DNA of 64,000 bases from Cytophagales bacterium UBA2561 (GTDB lineage Bacteria > Bacteroidota > Bacteroidia > Cytophagales > Thermoflexibacteraceae): assembly GCA_002340355.1 (NCBI GenBank), contig DDLX01000040.1:186001-250000 (forward strand), in the 5' to 3' direction. This document shows, one piece after another, positions 35,583 through 43,198 of this stretch. The notes under the pieces are model-generated. The model saw nothing but the letters and a program-made list of their open reading frames with translations. It searched no databases and was not told the DNA's origin. The translations under genes and the position numbers were made by a program. Position 1 is the first letter of the stretch. Every line of letters begins with the position of its first letter.

Positions 35583-36593
35583 TGAAATTGCTTGCCGAAC
35601 TGAAAAATAAATACAGCCTTCAAATATATTTTCTGGAGTAAAGGCATAATAATTGACGTGTCTTGTGCCTACTAAAGTAGTGATATTTAGAAATTTATTA
35701 TTTTGAAAGTCAGGAGCTGGATTCTCCATAAAAGCAATTGCTTTACCATTTTTAGTATCAAAACTTTTTATCCATCGGTTGATGCTTTGGGGTAATTTTC
35801 CATAGAATTTCTTTTGTCCTATTTTTTTACCGTCAGGTTCAATAATTGCACAACGGATACTTTTCATTTGTTCTTTTTGGCTCAAATCCCACACCGTAAA
35901 TCCAATTGGAAAATTACCTTTGACATTATCAAAAGTATTCGCTCGAACAATAAATCCATTCAAATATTTGGCTTGAAAAAAATTCCGAAACTTAGAAAAA
36001 TTTGTGCCTTGTACGAATTTCAATTTTGAAAATTGTGCCAGTTTTGCATCTGGAATTTTATCATAAATTTTAGTCATAAATAAGGCAAAAACTTCATTCG
36101 AAGCCGAACCGATTTTGTCTTTATAAAGTTGGTTCATCTTATGTTTAGTCGAGACACCAGTTTTATTTTCACCTGTCCCCGCAATGGTTCGGGCGGTAGT
36201 TGCTTCGGCATACGGCGGATTGATATAAATGACCAATTTCTTACGTTTTTCAGCGTCATTAATGATTTTCTGCAAACCTTCGGGTAGTTTGGAAAAATCA
36301 TCATTCAAAAAATCAAACTGAAATACATGACTTTCTAATAAATTTGCCTCATTTTGAATACGGTCTTTTATTACATCCACATCCTGACGGTCTAAGGTCG
36401 AAGCCCAAATATTGTATTTATTGGTTAAACCTGCCAATAAATTTCCTGTTCCTGCGGCACAATCCCAGATGTAATATTCATCTTGCCAATCTTCCCCTAA
36501 GACATCTGCCAAATATTTTTGGGATAATTCGACCCAAATTTGAGGAGTATAAAATGCACCTTTTTCTTCTCTTAAAATTCGTGAGGATACCAT
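35049..36593 (-). CDS. Adenine DNA methyltransferase, N-terminally shorter partner copy
   Basis: 514 residues. It begins MVSSRILREEKGAFYTPQIW, at the same point where motif X sits in the upstream gene, and so lacks the first roughly 295 residues of that protein. Motif X (GAFYTP, 12-17), motif I (DCAAGTGNLL, 44-53) and the catalytic NPPY (about 127-130) are all present, so the methyltransferase core is intact. The middle (about 134-337) is unlike the upstream gene and is presumably the target-recognition region. The last 177 residues are near-identical to it. It starts 4 bp after the upstream stop. It could be a second active specificity or a silent cassette; that choice is inference. Confidence 0.82.
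   Translation of the reverse strand: MVSSRILREEKGAFYTPQIWVELSQKYLADVLGEDWQDEYYIWDCAAGTGNLLAGLTNKYNIWASTLDRQDVDVIKDRIQNEANLLESHVFQFDFLNDDFSKLPEGLQKIINDAEKRKKLVIYINPPYAEATTARTIAGTGENKTGVSTKHKMNQLYKDKIGSASNEVFALFMTKIYDKIPDAKLAQFSKLKFVQGTNFSKFRNFFQAKYLNGFIVRANTFDNVKGNFPIGFTVWDLSQKEQMKSIRCAIIEPDGKKIGQKKFYGKLPQSINRWIKSFDTKNGKAIAFMENPAPDFQNNKFLNITTLVGTRHVNYYAFTPENIFEGCIYFSVRQAISQTWLNDRDQFLTPNKKWEKDTSFQNDCLAFTLFHGQNRISAEDGTNHWIPFSESEIDAKDKFESNFMSKFIAGKLKSNGSLIHKLRTTPLAFSEEAKAVFEAGKILWIYYHQQEDINVNASLYDIRACFQGRNAKGRMNSKSKDKKYMKLIDNLRNKLKILAKKIEAKVYEYGFLKT
36200..36557 (-). repeat. Direct repeat, 5' arm of the methyltransferase pair (second copy 37760-38113)
   Basis: The catalytic-core coding segments (motifs X, I and IV) of the two genes are almost identical in DNA sequence, and similarity stops abruptly right after the NPPYAEA codons. 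Paired with the 3' arm, it encloses a divergent block of about 620 bp in each gene. Confidence 0.85.
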
Positions 36594-36597
36594 AATT

Positions 36598-39009
36598 TTA
36601 GGATTTCAGAAAGCCATATTCATACACTTTTGCTTCAATTTTTTTAGCTAAAATTTTAAGTTTATCCCTTAGATTACCAATAAGTTCTGTATATTTTTTG
36701 TCATTACTTTTAGAATTCATTCTTCCTTTGGCATTTCGACCTTGAAAATGCGCCCGAATATCATAAAGTGACGCATTTACATTGATATTTTTTTGTTGAT
36801 GATAATAAATCCAAAGCATTTTTCCAGCTTCAAAAACGGCTTTTGCTTCCCTTGAAAATTCTAACGGTGTTGTTCTTAACTTGTGAATTAGTGAGCCGTT
36901 AGTTTTCAATTTTCCAGCAATGAATTTACTCATAAAATTGCTTTCAAATTTATCTTTTGCATCCACTTCCGATTCAGTGAAAGGAATCCAGTGATTTGTT
37001 CCGTCTTCTGCTGAAATTCGATTTTGTCCGTGAAATAAAGTGAGTGCCAAACAATCATTTTGGAAACAGGTATCTTTTTCCCATTTTTTGTTAGGAGTCA
37101 AGAATTGGTCTCGATTATTAAGCCAAGTAAGTTTGATACAATGTCTAATCGCCAAATAAATTGACATTTGCATTATATTTTGTATAGTGATATTTGCCAC
37201 CATACCTTTATTCTTATAACTTTTTGCAGGATTACTGGTAATAAAAGTGTTATTGTTACTCTGCATACTTGGACCCACAATTATCATATATCCAAATAAT
37301 TGATTATCAGAAGAATAAAAAGTTGTACGCCAGTTAGCAATAGATTTTGAACGAATAGTGTAAAAAGTTTTAGTACCTTCTCTCCAATAATGATTAACTT
37401 TTTTATTGTTATCATATACATCAACTTTCACTTTAGTCAGTTGCATATTTTCAGATAAGTCTCGAATCATAAATGCAATGGGAAATTTTCCTCTTACATT
37501 ATCAAAAGTATCTGACCTACAAATAAATCCAGCTTTGTATGCTCCATTAAAAAAACGATTGAATTTATTAAATTTTTCAGATGTAATGTATTTAGGTGTG
37601 GTAAATGATGCTATTATTGCTTGAGGTAATTCTTTGGATATCCGTGTAAAAAACTGGGCAAAAAGTTCGTTAAGAGCTTCAGCACCAACTATACCCTTAA
37701 AAGAATTGAAAATCTTAGTTTCGGTAGCTACTTGTGGGACACTATATTTTCCGTATGAGGAAGCTTCGGCATACGGCGGATTGATATAAATAACTAATTT
37801 TCTGCGTTTTTCAGTGTCATTAATGATTTTCTGCAAACCTTCGGGCAGTTTGGAGAAATCATCATTCAAGAAATCAAATTGAAAAACATGACTTTCTAAT
37901 AAATTTGCCCCATTTTGAATACGGTCTTTCATCACATCCACATCCTGACGGTCTAAAGTCGAAGCCCAAATATTGTATTTATTGGTCAAACCTGCCAACA
38001 AATTTCCTGTTCCTGCGGCACAATCCCAGATGTAATATTCATCTTGCCAATCTTCTCCTAAGACATCTGCCAAATATTTTTGGGATAATTCGACCCAAAT
38101 TTGAGGAGTAAAAAAACTTCCTTTTCGCTCCCGAACATCTTGAGGCACAAGTAAATCACGGCGTTCTACGATGTAATCCCAATATTCTTCTTTTGGAGGA
38201 CGCTCGTATTTATTCCAAAATGTGGAATGCGCCTTTTGTTTATCAATAAAAGAGGCTCTTTTGGGACTAAACAAGCCCATTTCATCAATTTTTCTATCTA
38301 ATTCATAGGATTCTTTCTTTAATAAAACATATAATTTATCCCTCAAGGTGTGGTTTTCCTTTGAAAGTAAATCAGCTAAATAAAAATCAGCATCAATAAT
38401 TCCATTTTTCTGGGCAATCTTCCAATCAATCGCAATTGTAGGTTTGACTGCCAAAACCCATTTGGTATAAATGGTCAAGAAATTATTTTTATCAATCTGA
38501 ATTTTAGAAAGTTGAGCTTTATTTTCTACAAAATTTTGTTCAATAAACTCCTGAATTTCAGCCTTATCTTTTCCAAAATAAAATTGCAGGGAATCACTTT
38601 CAATCGTCTTTTTAACTGTTTCGAAAACTTGTCGAAATTCTTTAGTTTCGTGGTTGGAAGGTGTAACATTCCAATTAAAATCATTCTGATAAAATATGTC
38701 CTGAATAGCGTTATAAGGAATGAAAGCTATTTTCTCAGCATCAAAAGCACCCAAAAAAGGTGGGGGTAAATGTTGGTCAAAAGTACGAGCTTTGCCGATG
38801 GTCAAAATCAGTTGAACAATAGATTTGAAAATATCGGACTTTCCTTTTTTGGCTTCTGCCCAGAGCAAAGATTGGAAGGCAAATAAGGAATTAGGAAATG
38901 TGACACAAAAATCAATATTGCCGATAATTTTAGTGCAATCAAATGCTGAAAAATAATCCTGTGCAACTTTGTTCTTGAGTTCTTCTTCTCGGATATGGGA
39001 ATAGGACAT
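36598..39009 (-). CDS. Type IIG-like restriction-modification protein (nuclease-like N-terminus plus adenine methyltransferase)
   Basis: 803 residues from the ATG at 39009. The N-terminal part has FCVTFPNSLFAFQSLLWAEA (as FCVTFPNSLF, LLWAEAKKGKSD at about 48-59), where ...(D)...ExK resembles a PD-(D/E)xK nuclease. Helical linkers run to about 290. The gamma-type N6-adenine methyltransferase follows: motif X KGSFFTP (296-302), motif I DCAAGTGNLL (329-338), NPPY (410-413). A presumed recognition domain spans about 417-626, and a conserved C-terminal region about 627-803. Such fusions (Eco57I/BcgI type) cut and methylate with one protein. No separate endonuclease or S gene is seen. Nuclease function is inferred from a short motif. 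Confidence 0.78.
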   Translation of the reverse strand: MSYSHIREEELKNKVAQDYFSAFDCTKIIGNIDFCVTFPNSLFAFQSLLWAEAKKGKSDIFKSIVQLILTIGKARTFDQHLPPPFLGAFDAEKIAFIPYNAIQDIFYQNDFNWNVTPSNHETKEFRQVFETVKKTIESDSLQFYFGKDKAEIQEFIEQNFVENKAQLSKIQIDKNNFLTIYTKWVLAVKPTIAIDWKIAQKNGIIDADFYLADLLSKENHTLRDKLYVLLKKESYELDRKIDEMGLFSPKRASFIDKQKAHSTFWNKYERPPKEEYWDYIVERRDLLVPQDVRERKGSFFTPQIWVELSQKYLADVLGEDWQDEYYIWDCAAGTGNLLAGLTNKYNIWASTLDRQDVDVMKDRIQNGANLLESHVFQFDFLNDDFSKLPEGLQKIINDTEKRRKLVIYINPPYAEASSYGKYSVPQVATETKIFNSFKGIVGAEALNELFAQFFTRISKELPQAIIASFTTPKYITSEKFNKFNRFFNGAYKAGFICRSDTFDNVRGKFPIAFMIRDLSENMQLTKVKVDVYDNNKKVNHYWREGTKTFYTIRSKSIANWRTTFYSSDNQLFGYMIIVGPSMQSNNNTFITSNPAKSYKNKGMVANITIQNIMQMSIYLAIRHCIKLTWLNNRDQFLTPNKKWEKDTCFQNDCLALTLFHGQNRISAEDGTNHWIPFTESEVDAKDKFESNFMSKFIAGKLKTNGSLIHKLRTTPLEFSREAKAVFEAGKMLWIYYHQQKNINVNASLYDIRAHFQGRNAKGRMNSKSNDKKYTELIGNLRDKLKILAKKIEAKVYEYGFLKS

Positions 39010-39036
39010 TTTATTTGACGGGCTTAATTTGAATAA

Positions 39037-39044
39037 CAAAGATA
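39037..39044 (-). promoter_or_regulatory. -7 box (TATCTTTG) for the methyltransferase operon
   Basis: An exact TAnnTTTG on the minus strand, 28 bp from the ATG at 39009, with TTCG about 20 bp further upstream in the -33 position. It supports one transcript carrying both genes. Confidence 0.55.
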
Positions 39045-39495
39045 CTGAAAGTATTTACAGGGTTTCGAACTTGCTATTTTTTAAAACATAAGAGACTCTC
39101 CAAAAAATGTTGAAATTCTATTTTCTGCTGTTGATCGTTTCTTCATAAATAGTTTATCCTCAAGGTCTAAAGCTGATAATGAGCAAACCAACCAACAACA
39201 ATTTTGAATCAAATAAGAAGAAATTATGATTAAATCAATATATTATGTTTTAAAAACCTAACATATTCAATACGCTAATTTTTTAATGTTAAAAAAAATT
39301 AAATTTAAAGATAAGTTTCTTCAACATTTTGTTGTCTTTTTTCGTAAAAAAAGTACAGCTAAATTACATCTCCTCACAACAATATTTTTTAGGGCAAACA
39401 ACACAAAACTTTGTTAAAGAATTTGCTTGTTTTAACAACATCTTTTACATTGTCTATTAAATAACTCCAATTTACGTCCGCTAATCTAAACTACA
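39045..39495. other. Intergenic region
   Basis: AT-rich divergent spacer between the restriction-modification pair and the 184-residue gene. No coding frame, repeat or recognisable RNA; poly-T tracts near 39290-39350 only. Confidence 0.4.
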
Positions 39496-40050
39496 ATGCT
39501 TATGGATTCCTATACAGTATATGATGATCTAAATATTCGCTGGAATAACTATCAAACTGGGCATATCCATCATGCTAAGCCCTTGTATCACATTGAAGTA
39601 GCTCCCTATGAGATTGATGATTTATTAGGTAGCTCACAAAGCCCACACCTCTATAAAATTACTGATGCCCAACGGAAGCCTTGCCAGATTCGGGTAGGTA
39701 ATTTTTTTGTAGAAGGCTCAGAACTGCGTGAAGAATCAGATGGTTTGATGAGAATTCTTAAATATTACATCTCAGATGCTAATGGAGATAAAGAAGAACG
39801 TAAGTTTACCTTTATGGGCGCACATGATGGTGGATTAGTACACAAGCTTCCTGCGATTATTAATGAATTACGCCAACTCGAAAAATACGGAAGTTGGAAA
39901 CAAAAAACAGAGTTACAAATCCTTAGAAAAGAAAATCAAGAATTAAAAAAACAATTACAAGAAACTCAAAATCAGCTTATTGAAGCTTCAAAAAAAATAC
40001 ATCAATTGCAAGAGGTTATAGAGAATCATCCACAAGTTGTAGCTGCTTAA
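39496..40050 (+). CDS. Hypothetical protein with C-terminal coiled coil
   Basis: 184 residues and cytoplasmic. The first 125 residues are mixed alpha/beta (IRWNNYQTGHIHHAKPLYHI, PCQIRVGNFFVEGSELREE). A highly charged coiled coil follows (about 138-175; LQILRKENQELKKQLQETQ, NQLIEASKKIHQLQEVIE). I do not recognise the family. The ATG at 39496 and another at 39502 are both possible. It is divergent from the restriction-modification genes. A terminator follows at once, so it is monocistronic. Confidence 0.75.
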   Translation: MLMDSYTVYDDLNIRWNNYQTGHIHHAKPLYHIEVAPYEIDDLLGSSQSPHLYKITDAQRKPCQIRVGNFFVEGSELREESDGLMRILKYYISDANGDKEERKFTFMGAHDGGLVHKLPAIINELRQLEKYGSWKQKTELQILRKENQELKKQLQETQNQLIEASKKIHQLQEVIENHPQVVAA

Positions 40051-40061
40051 TATTTTAAATC

Positions 40062-40100
40062 AAAAAAGGTAAGAAACTTTGAAAATTTCCTGCCTTTTTT
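40062..40100 (+). terminator. Terminator of the coiled-coil protein gene
   Basis: AAAAAAGG (40062-40069) and CCTTTTTT (40093-40100) pair, with GAAA/TTTC pairing further in, followed by T-rich sequence. It is 12 bp past the stop. Confidence 0.7.
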
Positions 40101-40193
40101 GATACTATTTAACTAAATGACTAATATCATAGTTTTGAAATCCATGTTTGATTTTCAACTAATGAAATAGCCCTTATCGCCCAAAATTGGCGA

Positions 40194-40233
40194 TTTCCAT
40201 AAGGTAGGATTTGCAAACTCTACCTTATGGAAA
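40194..40233. repeat. Stand-alone copy of the dispersed palindrome
   Basis: TTTCCATAAGGTAG (40194-40207) and CTACCTTATGGAAA (40220-40233) form a perfect 14-bp stem around GATTTGCAAACT. It shares the TTTCCATA...TTTGCAAA...TATGGAAA design with the palindromes inside the MITEs. It is not bordered by the MITE ends. Confidence 0.75.
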
Positions 40234-40470
40234 TTGCTCTAAAAACTTGATAATCATCTTTTTATTTAAAATATAAACAACCTCTAAAAAACTTTATATT
40301 TTTATTAAGTGATTTTTTAGACTCGAAAAATACCTATCAAAATTCCCAAAATATTGTTAAAAAGCTAGTTGAAAGTTATCCCAAAAACGAGTGGTTGAAG
40401 ACAAATAAATAGCCCCACCTAGGACATTACTTACATACAAGGGAATTTTGCATCAAAACCGCATTTAATG

Positions 40471-40599
40471 TTATTTCATCGGATTAGCGTAAAATTTGAC
40501 TGTCCAAATGTGTTTTTCCGTACCTGAAAAATACTTTTCAAGTGGTAAGCCAACCACTACAGGACTTAGAATTTGGATACTCAAATGCTCTTTAGACAT
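40471..40599 (-). CDS. Short frame downstream of the cobalamin riboswitch, possible gene remnant
   Basis: 42 codons, with a protein-like composition ending LPLEKYFSGTEKHIWTVKFY. It is the only minus-strand frame of any length between the riboswitch and the next terminator, about 190 bp past the aptamer. It could be the C-terminal scrap of a deleted B12-regulated gene, a real small protein, or chance. Confidence 0.25.
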   Translation of the reverse strand: MSKEHLSIQILSPVVVGLPLEKYFSGTEKHIWTVKFYANPMK

Positions 40600-40785
40600 T
40601 TACAACCAAAGTAATGTTCCTAAAAATGACAAAAAATCCTGTGAGATCCCAAAGACACTTTTTTGTACATTTCTAAGAAAACTTTATCCGATAAGAAACA
40701 AGATGCAATAAGTTACACCTTAAAAAATATGATTTTGAATAGTGCATTTCATTGTTTTTCGACCCGAAAACAACGAACTTGAAAG

Positions 40786-40975
40786 GCTTCGGCAGGTCTC
40801 CTGACTCATCCAGCTTCTATCGCCTTCCCATCCAAAACGCATCATACTGAGTATTTGGACAGTGGCAGAGGATATGATAAAAACTTGTTTTATAAGGACT
40901 TACAGTTGCGGGGACAGTTTTGGATTCACACCAAATTCCCTTTTAAAACATCACCTCAGAAAGATTCTGTTACCG
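40786..40975 (-). promoter_or_regulatory. Cobalamin (B12) riboswitch
   Basis: Read on the minus strand, the class signatures follow in order: GGTG near the 5' end, GGGAATTTGGTGTGAATCC, then ACTGTCCCCGCAACTGTAA (the conserved CCCGCNACTGT core, 40901-40919), GCCACTG (40860-40866), GGGAAGGCGATA (40819-40830) and the B12-box side GAGTCAGGAGACCTGCC (40791-40807). This is a full aptamer that binds adenosyl- or methylcobalamin and lowers expression downstream. No B12 transport or synthesis gene follows it on the same strand; see the finding. Confidence 0.93.
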
Positions 40976-41070
40976 AAAATCTAGGCTAAAGGTAGTTGAT
41001 TTTTTCAAATTATATCCGTATTCTTCAACTTTTTATTTTTATCTTACCTTAAAACTAAATTTACATCCGA

Positions 41071-42066
41071 ATGCCTCCACTCCGAAAATCGACCTATGCC
41101 CACAAACGCAGAAAGGTTAAAATACGCCAAAAATTCAAATTGTGTCAGTATTTTATACAGGAATTGATTGAAGAATTTATCAATGATCGTTGTTTTGTCA
41201 CGAGTGCTGCCATCTCTTATTATACCGCATTTTCAATGACTCCTATGCTAGTGATTTTATTACCCTTTGTTGGACAGTACTTAACCAAGCAAGAAATTAT
41301 TGATAAAGTCAGTGAGATGGTGGGTGAAAAAGGAGCTTCGGTGGTTAAGACGCTTATTGAAAATGCAGTTGTTCAACCTGATACAACCCTAGCAACTACG
41401 ATTAGTATTATTATGATTTTGATTGGAGCAACTACTGTCTTTTCTGTTTTACATACTGCACTAAATGAAATTTGGCAAGTCAAAACCGACCATATTAAAA
41501 ATTACGTGTATCTAATCCGACAACGCTTATTAGCATTCCTAATGTTGATTCTAACGGGAACTTCAATGATTGCTTCTGTAATTTTTCATACTATTTTTCA
41601 ATTTTTTCTAGATAATTTTCAATATCTATTCACGACTTTACCACCAATTGTAGTTGAGCAATTGAGTCGAATTGTTTCTTTAATTCTTTTTATGCTTCTT
41701 TTTAGCTTGATTTTCAAGGTATTATCAGATGCTAAAATCAAGTGGAAGTATATTTGGGTTGGGGCTTTGCTCACTTCTCTGTTGTTTATGTTAGGACGAA
41801 CATTAATTAGTTTTTATTTGGCTCGGAGCGGCATTGCTTCGGTTTATGGAGCAGCAGGCTCATTAGTTGTTTTAATGATTTGGTTTTATTATTCGGCGGC
41901 AGTGATGTTATTAGGTGCAGAATTAATTAAAGTTTATACCCGCTATCGAGGTGGTACTATTCAATCTTATGGAGAAATTCCAATCCAAAGAGTAGATGAT
42001 AAAGATAAAAATTATCTCCGAAATGCAAGACGAAAACAACTCTTAAAATCTTCTAAATCAAAGTAA
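41071..42066 (+). CDS. YihY/BrkB-family inner-membrane protein
   Basis: 331 residues with about six membrane helices. It begins with a basic cytoplasmic head, then FVTSAAISYYTAFSMTPMLV (about 48-67), the family's first conserved helix. It ends with GAAGSLVVLMIWFYYSAAVM and LLGAELIKVYTRYRGG, also family hallmarks. The old ribonuclease BN label of this family is wrong; a transport or envelope role is likely but not shown. It carries a long basic C-terminal tail (NARRKQLLKSSKSK). Monocistronic as far as visible. Confidence 0.88.
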   Translation: MPPLRKSTYAHKRRKVKIRQKFKLCQYFIQELIEEFINDRCFVTSAAISYYTAFSMTPMLVILLPFVGQYLTKQEIIDKVSEMVGEKGASVVKTLIENAVVQPDTTLATTISIIMILIGATTVFSVLHTALNEIWQVKTDHIKNYVYLIRQRLLAFLMLILTGTSMIASVIFHTIFQFFLDNFQYLFTTLPPIVVEQLSRIVSLILFMLLFSLIFKVLSDAKIKWKYIWVGALLTSLLFMLGRTLISFYLARSGIASVYGAAGSLVVLMIWFYYSAAVMLLGAELIKVYTRYRGGTIQSYGEIPIQRVDDKDKNYLRNARRKQLLKSSKSK

Positions 42067-42121
42067 TTCCGTTATTTATAATTATTCTTTATATCAATTT
42101 CATAGCACTAAATTAAAAATA

Positions 42122-43156
42122 ATGCGTAAAACATATGTCATAGGAGATATTCACGGATGTTATGATGAATTCATGAAGTTACTAGAAAAAATCGAAGTAA
42201 CTGATGATGACTTAATTATTTCGCTTGGTGATATAGTTGATCGTGGAAATAAATCTGTCGAATTATATCATTATTTCAAAAATCGAAAAAATGTACTCGT
42301 TTTGATGGGTAATCATGAAAGAAAGCATTTAAATGGAGTTTTAAATTACTCACAAGAGATTGTTAAAGTTCAATTTCAAGATAAATATAACGAATTTAGA
42401 GCGTGGTTAAAAACACTACCCTATTTTTATGAAACGGATTCTGCTATCATTGTTCATGCATTTTTTGAACATGATAAGAAACTTTATGAACAAAAAGAAG
42501 AAGTGTTATCTGGCACTACTTCAGGAAGTAAATATTTAGAACAAAAATACACTAAAGGTAAAAACTGGTCAGACTACTATGATGGAACGAAACCAATAAT
42601 TTATGGACATCATGTTGTTGGTGACATACCAAAAATCAAAAACAATACGTACGGGATAGATACTGGTGCCTGTCATGGAGGAATGCTTACAGCTATTGAA
42701 TTACCAAGTCTTACCATACATCAGGTAAAAGTTGAAAAGGATTATTGGAAAGAAGAGCAGATAAAATGGCAAATTCCTGTATTAGAAGCCAAAGATTGGG
42801 AGCATATGAAGATTACTCAGATTCAGAAACAAATTGAAAAATTGGATTATAAAGAAGAACACAAAGTCCAAGATTTTTTATTAAAACAAAAAAAGTGGAT
42901 AAAAGAAATTGAAAATTTACAGCTCTCCATAAAAACACATATTGAGTATATGACGACTCAATTAATCAAAAAGTATCCAACTAATTTTAATCAGGAAATA
43001 GCAAAATTGAGTTTTAGGACTTTTGTATTCAAAGCAAAATCAAACAATCTAGAACTCGAAGATATAAAAAAAACACTTAATACACCACAAAAAGTAATTG
43101 ACTTAGCACACCAGCTAAAACTTGACTCTATACCTATTAGAGAAGGCACAAGATGA
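42122..43156 (+). CDS. Serine/threonine-type metallophosphatase
   Basis: 344 residues. Metal motifs GDIHGCYDE (8-16), GDIVDRG (37-43), GNHERKHL (63-70) and the later GHHVVGDIP (about 162-170) mark a PPP-type phosphoesterase close to bacterial PrpA/Ap4A phosphatases. A C-terminal extension (about 215-344) of charged helices is not part of the family core and may regulate or anchor it. It follows the yihY gene by 55 bp on the same strand. Substrate unknown. Confidence 0.85.
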   Translation: MRKTYVIGDIHGCYDEFMKLLEKIEVTDDDLIISLGDIVDRGNKSVELYHYFKNRKNVLVLMGNHERKHLNGVLNYSQEIVKVQFQDKYNEFRAWLKTLPYFYETDSAIIVHAFFEHDKKLYEQKEEVLSGTTSGSKYLEQKYTKGKNWSDYYDGTKPIIYGHHVVGDIPKIKNNTYGIDTGACHGGMLTAIELPSLTIHQVKVEKDYWKEEQIKWQIPVLEAKDWEHMKITQIQKQIEKLDYKEEHKVQDFLLKQKKWIKEIENLQLSIKTHIEYMTTQLIKKYPTNFNQEIAKLSFRTFVFKAKSNNLELEDIKKTLNTPQKVIDLAHQLKLDSIPIREGTR

Positions 43157-43181
43157 CATCATAAAATTGTGATCTTTCTCT
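43139..43181. terminator. Hairpin overlapping the phosphatase stop
   Basis: AGAGAA...CACAA pairs with TTGTG...TTCTCT (43139-43151 and 43166-43181), followed by TTTT. The phosphatase stop codon is inside. It serves the convergent pair (phosphatase and TonB receptor). Confidence 0.5.
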
Positions 43182-43198
43182 TTTTATTATTTCTAATA

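Noticed and set aside
40496..40711. 71-codon plus-strand frame downstream of the coiled-coil gene
   Set aside because: It opposes the cobalamin riboswitch region; its composition is not protein-like and the start is poor.
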